In this document: piece by piece, positions 11,771-23,232 of the stretch
Layout: each line of letters starts with the position of its first letter
How positions within the stretch are numbered: the first letter of the stretch is position 1
Assembly (NCBI GenBank): GCA_030268105.1
Contig: BSDZ01000045.1
Location: forward strand, 186,001-250,000
Origin: Volvox africanus
Lineage: Eukaryota; Chlorophyta; Chlorophyceae; Chlamydomonadales; Volvocaceae
Direction of reading: 5' to 3'
Length of the DNA: 64,000 bases
The notes under the pieces: generated by a model
What the model saw: the letters and a program-made list of their open reading frames with translations, nothing else
Database searches by the model: none
What the model was told of the DNA's origin: nothing
Position numbers and translations under genes: made by a program

Positions 11771-11843
11771 GCTGGCATAGCTCAGTTGGAGAGAGCACCC
11801 GTTTACAAAAAGGGAGATATCCGGTTCGACTCTGGATGGCATC
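11771..11843 (+). tRNA. tRNA-like sequence (degenerate tRNA or SINE head)
   Basis: The segment folds as a cloverleaf. The acceptor strands GCTGGCA/TGGCATC pair at 5 of 7 positions. The D-arm is GCTC-AGTTGGAGA-GAGC. The anticodon stem CCCGT/AAGGG has one mismatch around loop TTACAAA (nominal anticodon ACA). The T-arm is TCCGG-TTCGACT-CTGGA. An A box (TAGCTCAGTTGG) matches the Pol III consensus fully, and the B box (GGTTCGACTCT) differs at the end. The acceptor and anticodon mismatches argue against a working tRNA; a decayed tRNA gene or the head of a tRNA-derived SINE is more likely. Confidence 0.4.
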
Positions 11844-12312
11844 AGATCTGTCCTATTAAGCAAAGAGAAATATCATTAACTTCAAGCATGGTTTATCAAT
11901 TACCGAAAGATTAAGCCGCTTTGAGCCTCATTGCCTAAGCGTCAGAAGAAGTGCTTTCTGCTCTGCTCCATGACGTGGATATGTGTGGCTATCCCAGCCC
12001 CCGTAGCCAGCCTCTAAACCCGCCACATATGTATTCCTTTATATATGGATGGATGGGGGATGTGGTCACAGCTGGGTTTGCTGAAGCAACGGTGTTGAAC
12101 TGCGGATCACTCAACAGGTCTCTTCTAGGGAGAGTTTAGACAAAAGACACATATAATATGTGATGTTATATGGTCCTTTGTCCTTTCTGAATAGTGGATG
12201 ACTTGGGTCCGCTGCGTTCAGCACAGTACGGAAAGACCGTTACTGAAAGAAGTGGTTGCAGCAATGGACATGAGGCTGGATTTAATCAACCACTACCTCC
12301 TATTTTAGTCGT
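11844..12312. other. no gene seen
   Basis: AT-rich DNA between the tRNA-like sequence and the target-site duplication of element 1. If the tRNA-like piece is a SINE head, its body may lie here, but I see no clear 3' end or flanking duplication. Confidence 0.4.
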
Positions 12313-12317
12313 ACACG
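12313..12317. repeat. target-site duplication of element 1 (left, ACACG)
   Basis: The five bases before the TG of the 5' LTR match the five bases at 26585-26589 after the CA of the 3' LTR. A 5-bp duplication is typical of Ty3/gypsy integration. Confidence 0.9.
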
Positions 12318-13151
12318 TGTTGCGCCACTGTTCGTTTTCCGCCGATGTGTAGGTCAATGCGACCCTACGAGGCGAAGTGCTATCTTGATGAATGCATGAA
12401 TGATCAATGCATATGAATGAACTTGCATGATATAAATGTATTCGTATATATTTATATATGCATTTGGCATGTCACCATTATCCATCACGACATCGCATCA
12501 TGGCAAATCCGCCTAGCATGCATGAAATCCCGAATCATTGAAGTGCGCATTATGCTCGTGCTACGAAACGATGAGTAATATTATTGGATATAATATTACT
12601 TCATTACAGCACACGTTGAGAGCGCCGCACCCGTCGCGATACATGCCTTGCAACCGAATATTGTTATTCGGACCCTTGCATCATGCGAATGCCAGAAAGG
12701 CTTATATGTTGTTATGCTTGGACATCGCCTATACGCAGTAGGGTTGTCACACTTAGGATCGGCCTCCTAGTGTGAATCGTACGGCACTGCGATGCTGCGA
12801 GTATAACAGATGCGAGGACGGCTAAGCAAGATAAGACATTCGATACCGGAGAACACTCGTGTGTTCCACGCTATTATTACTATACGCTATTCTACTTAGC
12901 CCGAGCTAAGCCTAAATTTCGCTATTCACCGCCGCGTGATGATTGCTTGCTTCCGGCGCTGACGGCGATTTCGTCCATTGCACCGCTTCGATCTGTAAGA
13001 CTGTAAGTTATATCTCTTCTTGTCTTGAAGTCTTCCGCTGTCTCTGTTTGCTCGCTCTTGCCTTGCTGTACTTGCAAGTGCTCGCGCATCGGTGTCGAAA
13101 GCCTTCAGACGCGCAGATACTCATGAGCAAACGCGAAGGAGAGGTTCAACA
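12318..13151 (+). repeat. 5' LTR of element 1
   Basis: 834 bp, starting TGTTG and ending CAACA. It is clearly diverged from the 3' LTR already at its start (TGTTGCGCCACTG against TGTTGTGCTACGG), so the insertion is not recent. Like all four LTR copies it contains an 11-bp perfect inverted repeat, AGTAATATTAT and ATAATATTACT, around a 5-base loop (about 12571-12597). Confidence 0.95.
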
Positions 13152-13154
13152 AAT

Positions 13155-13166
13155 TGGTATCGAGAC
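13155..13166 (+). other. primer-binding site of element 1
   Basis: TGGTATCGAGAC lies three bases after the LTR end. Its first eight bases equal the usual initiator-Met tRNA complement found in many plant and fungal Ty3/gypsy elements; the rest differs, so the primer tRNA is likely but not certain. The same site follows the 5' LTR of element 2. Confidence 0.6.
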
Positions 13167-13617
13167 AGGTTCGTTGCCTAACTGTCTCTTTATGTCAACT
13201 CGGAAGTAGGTTCTCTCTATGGCGAGTTCCAGCGACGAACCACAAGGACCGCTAGATACTTTCGCCGAAGACCTAGGCCGCGCCATATTGGACGCCGCTG
13301 CTTCCGTTTTGTAATCGCTTAATTACTTTTGTCTAGATTGCTGCACTTGTTGTGTAAGTGTACGCTCTGAGTCGCAGGTAATCTCAGCACTCCCGCATTG
13401 CTTGCTGCGACGACTGAGACTGGCTTTCGTCCGGACCAGTTGGCGACTCTCATCGCCCAAACTACGGAGATCAGAACTCAGCTGGGCAAGTACTTGCTGA
13501 GTTTACTGAATCTTCTCAAGAGTACTGTCGGTAGGATCACCGAATCATTTTGTACTCTTGCCTTTGCGATAGAAGTTGACTTCTATTACGCCAACCTAGG
13601 GTATCACTTCGTGTTCC

Positions 13618-14853
13618 ATGTCCGTGGAACGTGACGATACGCCGCACACTAGCTTAGCTAGCCAACCCGATTTTGTTGTGGCTGCTAGAGCTCCGGATAG
13701 AGGTCTTGAGACTGTTGGCACGCAAGCCACTCAAGAGCCCCTTGTCCTTCAGACCCCTGCTCACTTAATTGTGCCGCATTCAGCAGTTAATACGAATATG
13801 GACAACACTGCTGGACCACGGGTTCTGCCATTACCTCAAGCGCGAGGGCACGACGCCATCCCTGAGGTGATGAGATTATCAATTCCCGTTCCTAGGCTTA
13901 ATATCTCGCTGACTGAAAAGACACCAGGACATAGCATAGCCGATGCAACTCATGCGTACGTGCGTGACGCTAAAAAGTATCTCCAGGCTGTTCATGGTGG
14001 TGATAATGATGGTATCAGGTGTCTCTTCATTGGTAACACCCTCGAGGGCTCAGCCAAGGACTGGTATCGCGAATGGACCACCACCCAGGGCGAATATACT
14101 TTTGATGAGATGATCGCCGCTCTGCTGGCACGGTTCGCTACTTAGGCACAAGCACGTGATGTGGAGGCTCGTAAGGTTTTGGCAGCCGGTAGCTACCACA
14201 TGCGTCGGGGTGAAAATGTACCAGCGTACCAGTCACGCTTCGAAGCACTTGTGACCCCCATTGCTGATCTCACCGAAACCGAGCGTGTCTTTTGGTTTAA
14301 GTGAGGCCTGACGAAACTTTTGGCTAAATGGTGCGCTACTGACTTGGCTGGGGTGCCGATCAAGTCGTATGATGCCTTGGTCACTTTTGCTAAGGGTATG
14401 GAGATACGACTACTTGCCGGTGAGGAAGAAGTCAAGTCTGTCCCTCGTGCAAATGCCGTGCAAGTGCAGGATCCGCTTGGGGAAGCTGTAGCTCTCGACC
14501 AGGAACCTGGAGCGACCCGCCCCACGCCTACTGCCGCGACGCGACGCAGCAACCGGCAACGCCAGGCACACGGGGGCGCTAGCTTGGGTGTCCGTGGGTC
14601 AGGAGGAGCAGGTCCGAGCTTGGACCCAGCTAAGAGCAGGAAGCGTGGTGGTGTGCCGTCGTCGGCAGCCGCACAGCGCTCTGACCCCAATGTGAAGCGG
14701 ACTCGCACGGATGACTCATTTATGCCAAAATGGAATTGCAATCGTTCCGAGTTCGAACGTCGGAAAACGGCCAATGTTTGTCTACGGTGCGCAGAGAGCC
14801 ATCCTATGAAGGATTGCCCGTTACTGCCGCCGTTTGTACCTCAGCCGAAATAG
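13618..14853 (+). pseudogene. gag of element 1 (two premature stops)
   Basis: This aligns throughout with the intact 411-codon gag of element 2. It encodes a capsid-like region (around YLQAVHGGDNDGIRCLFIG) and a C-terminal zinc knuckle CLRCAESHPMKDC (CX2CX3HX4C, one residue shorter than the usual spacing). TAG at 14143-14145 and TGA at 14302-14304 interrupt it; element 2 has GAG and CGA there, so both are secondary mutations. The frame ends with the TAG at 14851-14853 that is shared with element 2. Confidence 0.92.
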
Positions 14854-16451
14854 GGGCTTGCCTGGGTTCCTGCGGAGGGGGCACCGCCCGGGATTTCTGA
14901 ACTAACGCGTGGTCGGTGGTCATCCTTACGGCCAGCCGTGAAGGCATTGTTGCCTTGCGTACTTGGACACATCGAGCGAGTCATTGCACGACGCATCACG
15001 CTTGACGGACGCACGGGACTTCTCTGCTTCGACCCGTTGTGTAATTTGTTTACACCTCGCCGTCCCCTGTCGTCTATCAATCTGTCTAACCACGTGGTTT
15101 TGTTCATCCCCTCGTCTCTGCGTGAGATGTCGGAACAGTTGGCCGTTTATAGGAGATGTAGGCGTCAATATCCAGGCACCGCCCCATGTGTATTACTCCC
15201 TGCTTTCTGTCGGCGCAAGGCAGAGGCATCGTTAAGGGGTATGCGGCGTGTCCACCGGTTCGAGCCGGGCACCGTTTTGTTTAATGGTGTGGATCGGGAG
15301 GGTATGCTGGCTCCGTGGCCAGGCACATCCTACTCGGTTGACGTTTGGTATGAAGCTCCTGATGAGGGTGCCGTAGGTTACGGACCCGCCCTAAGTGCAC
15401 TGACGTTATTTGCTGGGCGGTCGCTCGTAGATAACCGTGTCCCAGTGGTTCAGATCGGTTTGAATGGCCGTACTCTGAAGGCACTTGTTGACACCGGTGC
15501 CAGCAATGACTTCATCTCTGTCGCAGAGGTGAATGCGCTGGGGTTGACCCCAGAGCCGTCTGATTGTCCACAGGTTACCCTTGCTGACGGGGGTAAGCAT
15601 CCCATCGTGGGCAGGATTACCCTTAGCCTATCGATAGGCCCTTTGCGTGTTGTGACCCGGCCGTACGTGCTGCAGGGCTTAGCAGAGACTGCACCGTACA
15701 TAATGGGGTCTTCGACATTACGACAGTACCGCGCGCGCATTGACATGGAGACCGCAACCCTGCATATGTGCAAGGGTACTCTGTCGATTAAGGTACCTTT
15801 CCTGTCGTTCAAACATGTCACACCAAAGAAGGGCGAAGCTGAGGCGGTGCCTATGGTTAATTTCGCTGTGACCGCAATGGCCGCGCGAATCGAACCAGAG
15901 GTAGTCGGGCGTAAGGAAGCCGTCCGTTTGTTATGGAAGGGTGCCCATGGACTGCTTTTAAGGCCGCGGGTGGGCTGTTGTGCCACCACCGCGCAGATTT
16001 CTGTGGATCCCGAGGTTGAGGCCCTACTGTCGCAGTATGAGGATGTCTTTAAAGATATCCCTGGCCTACCACCTGTGCGTCCTGTTGATCACACAATCCC
16101 TCTCATGCCTGGAGCGCAGCCTACGGCCCGGCCAATGTACAGGTTGAGTCCCTTGGAGCTGGACGAGGTGAAGCGCCAGGTGACGGATTTGCTCGCGAAG
16201 GGTATGATACGCCCCAGCACATCCCCGTATTCTGCTCCGATTTTGTTTGTCGGTAAGAAGGATGGGACCTTGCGCATGTGCATTGATTACCGGGGGTTGA
16301 ATGCGAGTACGGTGAAAAATTGCTACCCTTTGCCACACGTTGACGACCTGTTGGATAAGCTGAAGGGTTCGGCTTATTTTTCCTCGATTGACTTGCAACA
16401 GGGCTATAATCAGATCCGCATCGCTGCCTCTGATATTCCGAAAACCGCTTT

Positions 16452-16456
16452 TCAGA
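16452..16456. repeat. target-site duplication of element 2 (left, TCAGA)
   Basis: TCAGA before the element 2 LTR corresponds to TCGGA at 23228-23232 after it. The uninterrupted RT frame needs the codons TTT CGG ATG, so TCGGA is ancestral and the left copy carries a G-to-A change. Confidence 0.88.
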
Positions 16457-17290
16457 TGTTGTACCTCTCCTTCGTGTTTGCTCATAAGTATCTGTGCGTC
16501 TGAAGGCTTTCGACACCGATGCGCGAGCACTTGCAAGTACAGCAAGGCAAGCGCGAGCAAACAGAGACAGCGGAAGACTTCAAGACAAGAAGAGATATAA
16601 CTTACAGTCTTACAGATCGAAGCGGTGCAATGGACGTAATCGCCGTCAGCGCCGGAAGCAAGCAATCATCACGCGGCGGTGAATAACGAAGTTTAGGCTT
16701 AGCTCGGGCTAAGTAGAATAGCGTATAGTAATAATAGCGTAGAACACACGAGTGTTCTCCGGTATCGAATGTCTTATCTTGCTTAGCCGTCCTCGCATCT
16801 GTTATACTCGCAGCATCGCAATGTCGTACGATTCACACTAGGAGGCCGATCCTAAGTGTGACAACCCTACTGCGTATAGGTGATGTCCAAGCATAACAAC
16901 GTATAAGCCTTTCCGGCATTCGCATGATGCAAGGGTCCAAATAACGATATTCGGTTGCAAAGCATGCATCGCGATGAGTGCGGTGCTCTCAACGTGTGCT
17001 GTAATGAAGTAATATTATATCCAATAATATTACTCATCGTTTCGTAGCACGAGCATAATGCGCACTTCAATGATTCGGTATTCCATGCATGCTAGGCGGA
17101 TTTGCCATGACGCGATGTCGCGATGGATAATGACAACATGCCAAATGTATATATAAATGTATGCAAATACATTTATATCATGCAGGTTTATTCATATGCA
17201 ATGATCATTCATGCGTTCGTCAAGATAGCATTTCGCCTCGTAGGGTCGCATTGACCTACACATCGGCGGGAAACGAACCGTAGCACAACA
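16457..17290 (-). repeat. 3' LTR of element 2
   Basis: 834 bp; on the minus strand it runs from TGTTG (17290) to CAACA (16457). It is close to the other LTR of the same element, apart from point changes and the duplication present in that copy. Confidence 0.95.
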
Positions 17291-17348
17291 ATTATCCCCC
17301 CTGCCGTATGCAGCGTCCTCGCTGCTTCATACAGCATCGACTGCAGGG

Positions 17349-20300
17349 TCATTGGGCTTGCGTGGCACGTTTGCGGGCTTCCTCGAGCAGGAGTTTCATG
17401 TCCCGCGAGAAGTTGCGTGCCGGTTCCCATGAGTTGTGCTCGCTGGTATACCCTGTCCACTTGACTAAGTACTCGTGTACTGTCCGCTTACGTCGGTGTC
17501 GGCCCACACGACGCGCGCGATAATCTAACACCCGCTCCACATCGTAAAACTTCTGTTTACCAGTGATCCAGGTCTTGGGAACTGGTTCGATCGCTGCGGG
17601 GGCGTTAGCAGGCTCAGGGACGGGTTCCGTACCACGATAAGGACGGACAAGCGATACGTGAAACGTGGGGTGAATGGTCATATCAGCGGGCAATGCAAGC
17701 TCCACAGCCACATTCCCAACCATGCGCACGACAGGATACGGACCAATCCAGCGGGGTAAGAGTTTTCGGGATCCGTCGGCCAAGGAACGCAAGTTCTTGG
17801 TGCTTAGCAACACGAGTTGCCCTTCCGAAAACGTCACATCCTGCTTGGATTTGTTGTAGTATTCCGTCGTTCGTTGCTGCACCGCATCCAAACATGACTT
17901 CGCGTCTGTGATTCGGGACATAAAAGACTTGGCAAAAAGTTTAGCATCAGGCACGTTCACTTCCAACTCACGCCACACGGGTAGTGCGGGATGAAATCCG
18001 TAGTTGAGAAAGAACGGACTTTTGCCTGTAGAGCGGTTAATAGCGTTGTTAAGCGTGAATTCTGCCGCAGTCAAATATGTATCCCAAACGAGAGGTGTGC
18101 GACCAGCATAATTGCGCAACATATCACCCAACGTGCAGTTTGTGCGTTTGGTTTGACCATCAGTCTGCGGGTGGTACGCTGTGCTCAGGTTGATGCACAT
18201 GCCAACTAGCTTGCAGAGCGCTTCCCAAAACTTACACGTGAACTGCCCACTGCGGTCCGAGATCACGTTTTTGGGAACACCATGTAACCGAACCACATTG
18301 TCGAAAAACAATCGTGCCGTTTGCTCAGCCGTGCAGGACGATGTGCATGGTGCTAGGTGAACCATCTTAGTCAGACGATCGACCATTACGAACACCGCAT
18401 CGTATCCCCCCTCAGTTTTGGGCAGCGCGACTACGAAGTCCATGGAAACACTTTCCCAAGGCGCATCCGGGACAGGCAACGGTTGCAACAACCCATGGCC
18501 CTTACCGGACAAAGCCTTATTGCGCTGGCACAGACTGCATGTCTGGACGAAGTTCGCCGCATCCTTAGCCAAACGAGGCCACCAAAAGGAACGTTGCACC
18601 AACTCGACCAACCGCTTGCTACCAGGGTGTCCTGCTAACGGGTCCTCGTGGAACCGCGCAAGGATGTCGTAGCGTAGCGCGTCGTCGTTCGGAACGACGA
18701 TTTGCGTAGCTGCACCCTCCGTCCGTAACCAAAGGCCATTCTGCTTGCGAAGGTATTCCACATTAGCCGGCTCCGAGAACCTCCGAGAACCTCCTCCGAG
18801 AACCTGAGAATCTGCATTGTAGGCAACCTTCAACCGCTCCGCGAGGTCCATCACGATCGGCACCTCCTCGTTATGCGGTCGCACGACGGGCGCTGCCAAA
18901 ATTGCAGCGTGTAGCGACGGATGTCGACTGAGAGCATCGGCAATATTCAATTTACCAGAAATGTACTCCCAGGTGCAGTCAAACCTAGCTAGGTATTCCA
19001 TCCACCTAGCCTGACGGCGGTTCAACGTCGGAACGTTTTGCAAAAACGTTAGGGGCTTATGGTCAGTCTTTAAAGTAAATGGGCGTCCCTCGAGGTAAAC
19101 CAAGATGTCATCCAGGTAGCAAACAACGAACCTGTCGATAAACGGCCTTAACATTCGGTCCATAACCGCCTGAAACGTCGCAGGGGCATTAGTCAAACCA
19201 AACGATAGGACCGTATACTCAAAGTGACTGAAGGGCGTCCGAAAAGCGGTTTTCGGAATATCAGAGGCAGTGATGCGGATCTGATTATAGCCCTGTTGCA
19301 AGTCAATCGAGGAAAACTTAGCCGATCCCTTCAGCTTATCCAACAGGTCGTCGACGCGTGGCAAAGGGTAGTGATTTTTCACCGTACTTGCATTCAACCC
19401 CCGGTAATCGATGCACATGCGCAAGGTCCCATCCTTCTTACCGACGAACAAAATCGGTGCAGAATACGGGGATGTGCTGGGGCTGGATGTCCTCATACTG
19501 CGACAGTAGGGCCTCAACCTCAGGATCCACAGAAATCTGCGCGGTGGTGGCACAACAGCCCACCCGCGGCCTCAAAAGCAGTCCGTGGGCACCCTTCTGT
19601 AAGAAACGGACGGCTTCCTCTGGTTCAATTCGCGCGGCCATTGCGGTCACAGCGAAATTAACCATAGGCACCGCCTCAGCTTCGCCCTTCTTTGGTGTGA
19701 CATGTTTGAACGACAGGAAAGGTACCTTAATCGACAGAGTACCCTTGCACATATGCAGGGTTGCGGTCTCCATGTCAATGCGCGCGCGGTACTGTCGTAA
19801 TGTCGAAGACCCCATTATGTACGGTGCAGTCTCTGCTAAGCCCTGCAGCACGTACGGCCAGGTCACAACACGCAAAGGGCCTATCGATAGGCTAAGGGTA
19901 ATCCTGCCCACGATGGGATGCTTACCCCCGTCAGCAAGGGTAACCTGTGGACAATCAGACGACTCTGGGGTCAACCCCAGCGCATTCACCTCTGCGACAG
20001 AGATGAAGTCGTCGCTGGCACCGGTGTCAACAAGTGCCTTCAGAGTACGGCCATTCAAACCGATCTGAACCACTGGGACACGGTTATCTACGAGCGACTG
20101 CCCAGCAAATAACGTCAGTGCACTTAGGGCGGGTCCGTAACCTACGGCACCCTCATCAGGAGCTTCATACCAAACGTCAACCGAGTAGGATGTGCCTGGC
20201 CACGGAGCCAGCATACCCTCCCGATCCACACCATTAAACAAAACGGTGCCCGGCTCGAACCGGTGGACACGCCGCATACCCCTTAACGATGCCTCTGCCT

Positions 20301-20664
20301 TGCGCCGACAGAAAGCGGGGAGTAATACACATGCGGCGGTGCCTGGATATTGACGCCTACATCTCCTATAAACGGCCAACTGTTCCGACATCTCACGCAG
20401 AGACGAGGGGATGAACAAAACCACGTGGTTAGACAGATTGATAGACGACAGGGGATGGTGAGGTGTAAACAAATTACACAACGGGTCGAAGCAGAGAAGT
20501 CCCGTGCGTCCGTCAAGCGTGATGCGTCGCGCAATGACTCGCTCGATGTGTCCAAGTACGCAAGGCAACAATGCCTTCACGGCTGGCCGTAAGGATGACC
20601 ACCGACCACGCGTTAGTTCAGAAATCCCGGGCAGTGCCCCCTCCACAGGAACCCGGGCAAGCCC
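17349..20664 (-). pseudogene. pol of element 2 (two internal deletions)
   Basis: The first part (20664 to about 19495) follows the gag amber codon in frame and carries protease DTGASDDF. At about 19495 roughly 165-170 bp of the N-terminal RT are missing relative to element 1, and the frame shifts. The second part (about 19530-17349) has RT motifs [10 protein letters not shown] and YLDDILVY, then jumps straight to RNase H ([14 protein letters not shown]). About 594 bp (198 codons), covering the RT thumb/connection and the start of RNase H, were removed between two short TTA-containing matches. Integrase keeps MDF and SDR but has DGQTKRTN with Lys at the third catalytic position (codon 18147-18149). 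The chromodomain is complete, and the stop lies at 17349-17351. Confidence 0.93.
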
Positions 20665-21900
20665 CTATTTCGGTTGAGGTACAAACGGCGGCAGTAACGG
20701 GCAATCCTTCGTAGGATGACTCTCCGCGCACCGTAGACAAACATTGGCCGCTTTCCGACGTTCGAACTCGGAACGATTGCAATTCCGTTTTGGCATAAAC
20801 GAGTCATCCGTGCGAGTCCGCTTCACATTGGGGTCAGAGCGCTGTGCGGCTGCCGACGACGGCGCACCACCACGCTTCCTGCTCTTAGCTGGGTCCGAGC
20901 TCGGACCTGCTCCTCCTGACCCGCGGACACCCGAGCTAGCGCCCCTGCGCGCCTGGCGTTGCCGGTTGCTGCGTCGCGTCGCGGCAGTAGGCGTGGGGCG
21001 GGTAGCTCCGAGTTCCTGGTCGAGAGCTACAGCTTCCCCAAGCGGATCCTGCACTTGCACGGCATTTGCACGAGGGACAGACTTGACTTCTTCCTCACCG
21101 GCAAGTAGTCGTATCTCCGTACCCTTAGCAAAAGTGACCAAGGCATCATACGACTTGATCGGCACCCCAGCCAAGTCAGTAGCGCACCATTTAGCCAAAA
21201 GTTTCGTCAGGCCTCGCTTAAACCAAAAGACACGCTCGGTTTCGGTGAGATCAGCAATGGGGGTCACAAGTGCTTCGAAGCGTGACTGGTACGCAGGTAC
21301 ATTTTCACCCCGACGCATGTGGTAGCTACTGGCTGCCAAAACCTTACGAGCCTCCACATCACGTGCTTGAACCTCAGTAGCAAACCGTGCGAGCAAAGCG
21401 GCGATCATCTCGTCAAAAGTATAGTCGCCCCGGGCGGTGGTCCATTCGCAATACAAGTCCTTCGCTGAGCCCTCGAGGGTGTTACCAACGAAGAGACACC
21501 TGATACCATCATTATCGCCACCATGAACAGCCTGGAGATACTTTTTAGCGTCACGCACGTACGCATGAGTTGCATCGGCTATGCTATGTCCTGGTGTCTT
21601 TTCAGTCAGCGAGATATTGAGCCTAGGAATGGGAATTGACAATCTCATCACCTCAGGGATGTCATCGTGACCTCGCGCTTGAGGTAATGGCAGAACCCGT
21701 GGACCAGCAGTGTTGTCCATATTCGTATTAACTGCTGAATGCGGCACAATTAAGTGAGCAGGGGTCTGAAGGACAAGGGGCTCTTGAGTGGCTCGCGTGC
21801 CAACAGTCTCAAGACCTCTATCCGGAGCTCTAGCAGCCACAACAAAATCGGGTTGGCTAGCTAGGCTAGTGTGCGGCGTATTGTCGTGTTCCGCGGACAT
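20665..21900 (-). CDS. gag of element 2, intact
   Basis: 411 codons from ATG (21900) to TAG (20665-20667), without interruptions. It encodes the structural polyprotein that packages element RNA. The C-terminal basic Ala/Arg/Gly/Ser-rich region precedes a zinc knuckle CLRCAESHPTKDC (CX2CX3HX4C). The stop is followed at once by an open pol frame in the same phase, as in element 1. Confidence 0.93.
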   Translation of the reverse strand: MSAEHDNTPHTSLASQPDFVVAARAPDRGLETVGTRATQEPLVLQTPAHLIVPHSAVNTNMDNTAGPRVLPLPQARGHDDIPEVMRLSIPIPRLNISLTEKTPGHSIADATHAYVRDAKKYLQAVHGGDNDGIRCLFVGNTLEGSAKDLYCEWTTARGDYTFDEMIAALLARFATEVQARDVEARKVLAASSYHMRRGENVPAYQSRFEALVTPIADLTETERVFWFKRGLTKLLAKWCATDLAGVPIKSYDALVTFAKGTEIRLLAGEEEVKSVPRANAVQVQDPLGEAVALDQELGATRPTPTAATRRSNRQRQARRGASSGVRGSGGAGPSSDPAKSRKRGGAPSSAAAQRSDPNVKRTRTDDSFMPKRNCNRSEFERRKAANVCLRCAESHPTKDCPLLPPFVPQPK

Positions 21901-22361
21901 GGAGCACGAAGTGATACCCTAGGTTGGCGTAATAGAAGCCGACTTCTATCGCAAAGGCAAGAGTACAAAACGATTCGGTGATCCTACCGACAGTACTCTT
22001 GAGAAGATTCAGTAAACTCAGCAAGTACTTGCCCAGCTGAGTCCTGATCTCCGTAGTTTGGGCGATGAGAGTCTCCAACTGGTCTGGACGAAAGCCGGTC
22101 TCAGTCGCCGCGGGAAGCAATGCCGGTGCACTGAGATTACCTGCGACTCAGAGCGTACACTTACACAACAAGTGCAGCAATCTAAGCAAAAGAAATTAAA
22201 CAATTACAAACCGGAAGCGGCGGCGTCCAAAACGACGCGGCCTAGGTCTTCGGCAAAAGTATCTAGCGGTCCTCGTGGTTCGTTGCTGGAACTCGCCATA
22301 GAGAGAACCTACTTCCGATTAGACAAAGAGAGACAGTTAGGCAACGAACCTGTCTCGATAC

Positions 22362-22373
22362 CAATTTGTTGTA
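22362..22373 (-). other. primer-binding site of element 2
   Basis: The same TGGTATCGAGAC as in element 1, three bases inside the 5' LTR on the minus strand. Confidence 0.6.
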
Positions 22374-22376
22374 CCT

Positions 22377-23227
22377 CTCCTTCGTGTTTGCTCATAAGTA
22401 TCTGCGCGTCTGAAGGCTTTCGACACCGATGCGCGAGCACTTGCAAGTACAGCAAGACAAGCGCGAGCAAACAGAGACAGCGGAAGACTTCAAACAAGAA
22501 GAGATATACCTTACAGTCTTACAGATCGAAGCGGTGCAATGGACGTAATCGCCGTCAGCGCCGGAAGCAAGCAATCATCACGCGGCGGTGAATAGCGAAG
22601 CTTAGGCTTCGCTCGGGCTAAGTAGAATAGCGTATAGTAATAATAGCGTAGAACACACGAGTGTTCTCCGGTATCGAATGTCTTATCTTGCTTAGCCGTC
22701 CTCGCATCTGTTATACTCGCAGCATCACAATGTCGTACGATTCACACTAGGAGGCCGATCCTAAGTGTGACAACCCTACTGCGTATAGGCGATGTCCAAG
22801 CATAACAACGTATAAGCCTTTCTGGCATTCGCATGATGCAAGGGTCCGAATAACGATATTCGGTTGCAAGGCATGCATCACGACGAGTGCGGCGCTGTAA
22901 TGAAGTAATATTATATCCACGTATGGCAACGTGTGCTGTAATGAAGTAATATTATATCCAATAATATTACTTATCGTTTCGTAGCACGAGCATAATGCGC
23001 ACTTCAATGATTCGGTATTCCATGCATGCTAGGCGGATTTGCCATGATGCGATGTCGCGATGGATAATGACAACATGCCAAATGTATATATAAATGTATG
23101 CGAATACATTTATATCATGCAGGTTTATTCATATGCAATGATCATTCATGCGTTCGTCAAGATAGCATTTTGCCTCGTAGGGTCGCATCGACCTACGCAT
23201 CGGCGGGAAATGAACAGTAGCACAACA
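22377..23227 (-). repeat. 5' LTR of element 2, with internal duplication
   Basis: 851 bp. It differs from its partner LTR by a partial tandem copy of a 24-bp stretch that begins TGTAATGAAGTAATATTA (two copies between about 22893 and 22961). The flanking TCGGA at 23228-23232 is the right target duplication. Confidence 0.93.
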
Positions 23228-23232
23228 TCGGA
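23228..23232. repeat. target-site duplication of element 2 (right, TCGGA)
   Basis: Matches the left copy at 16452-16456 except for one base. The RT reading frame of element 1 continues directly after it. Confidence 0.88.

Larger units (their letters stand above)
16457..23227 (-). mobile_element. chromovirus Ty3/gypsy LTR retrotransposon, element 2 (nested, antisense)
   Basis: 6771 bp on the minus strand. It has a 3' LTR 16457-17290, a purine tract next to it, pol 17349-20664, gag 20665-21900, a primer-binding site at 22362-22373 and a 5' LTR 22377-23227. It belongs to the same family as element 1, into whose RT gene it jumped. Two internal deletions (about 165-170 bp at 19495 and about 594 bp near 19102) explain why it is shorter than element 1. 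Gag is intact, so it may be younger, yet it cannot make a full RT. Confidence 0.95.

Noticed and set aside
12571..12597. TAATATTAC, the geminivirus origin nonanucleotide, inside the LTR hairpin
   Set aside because: It lies in the stem rather than the loop and the region has no Rep-like gene; best seen as chance in AT-rich DNA.
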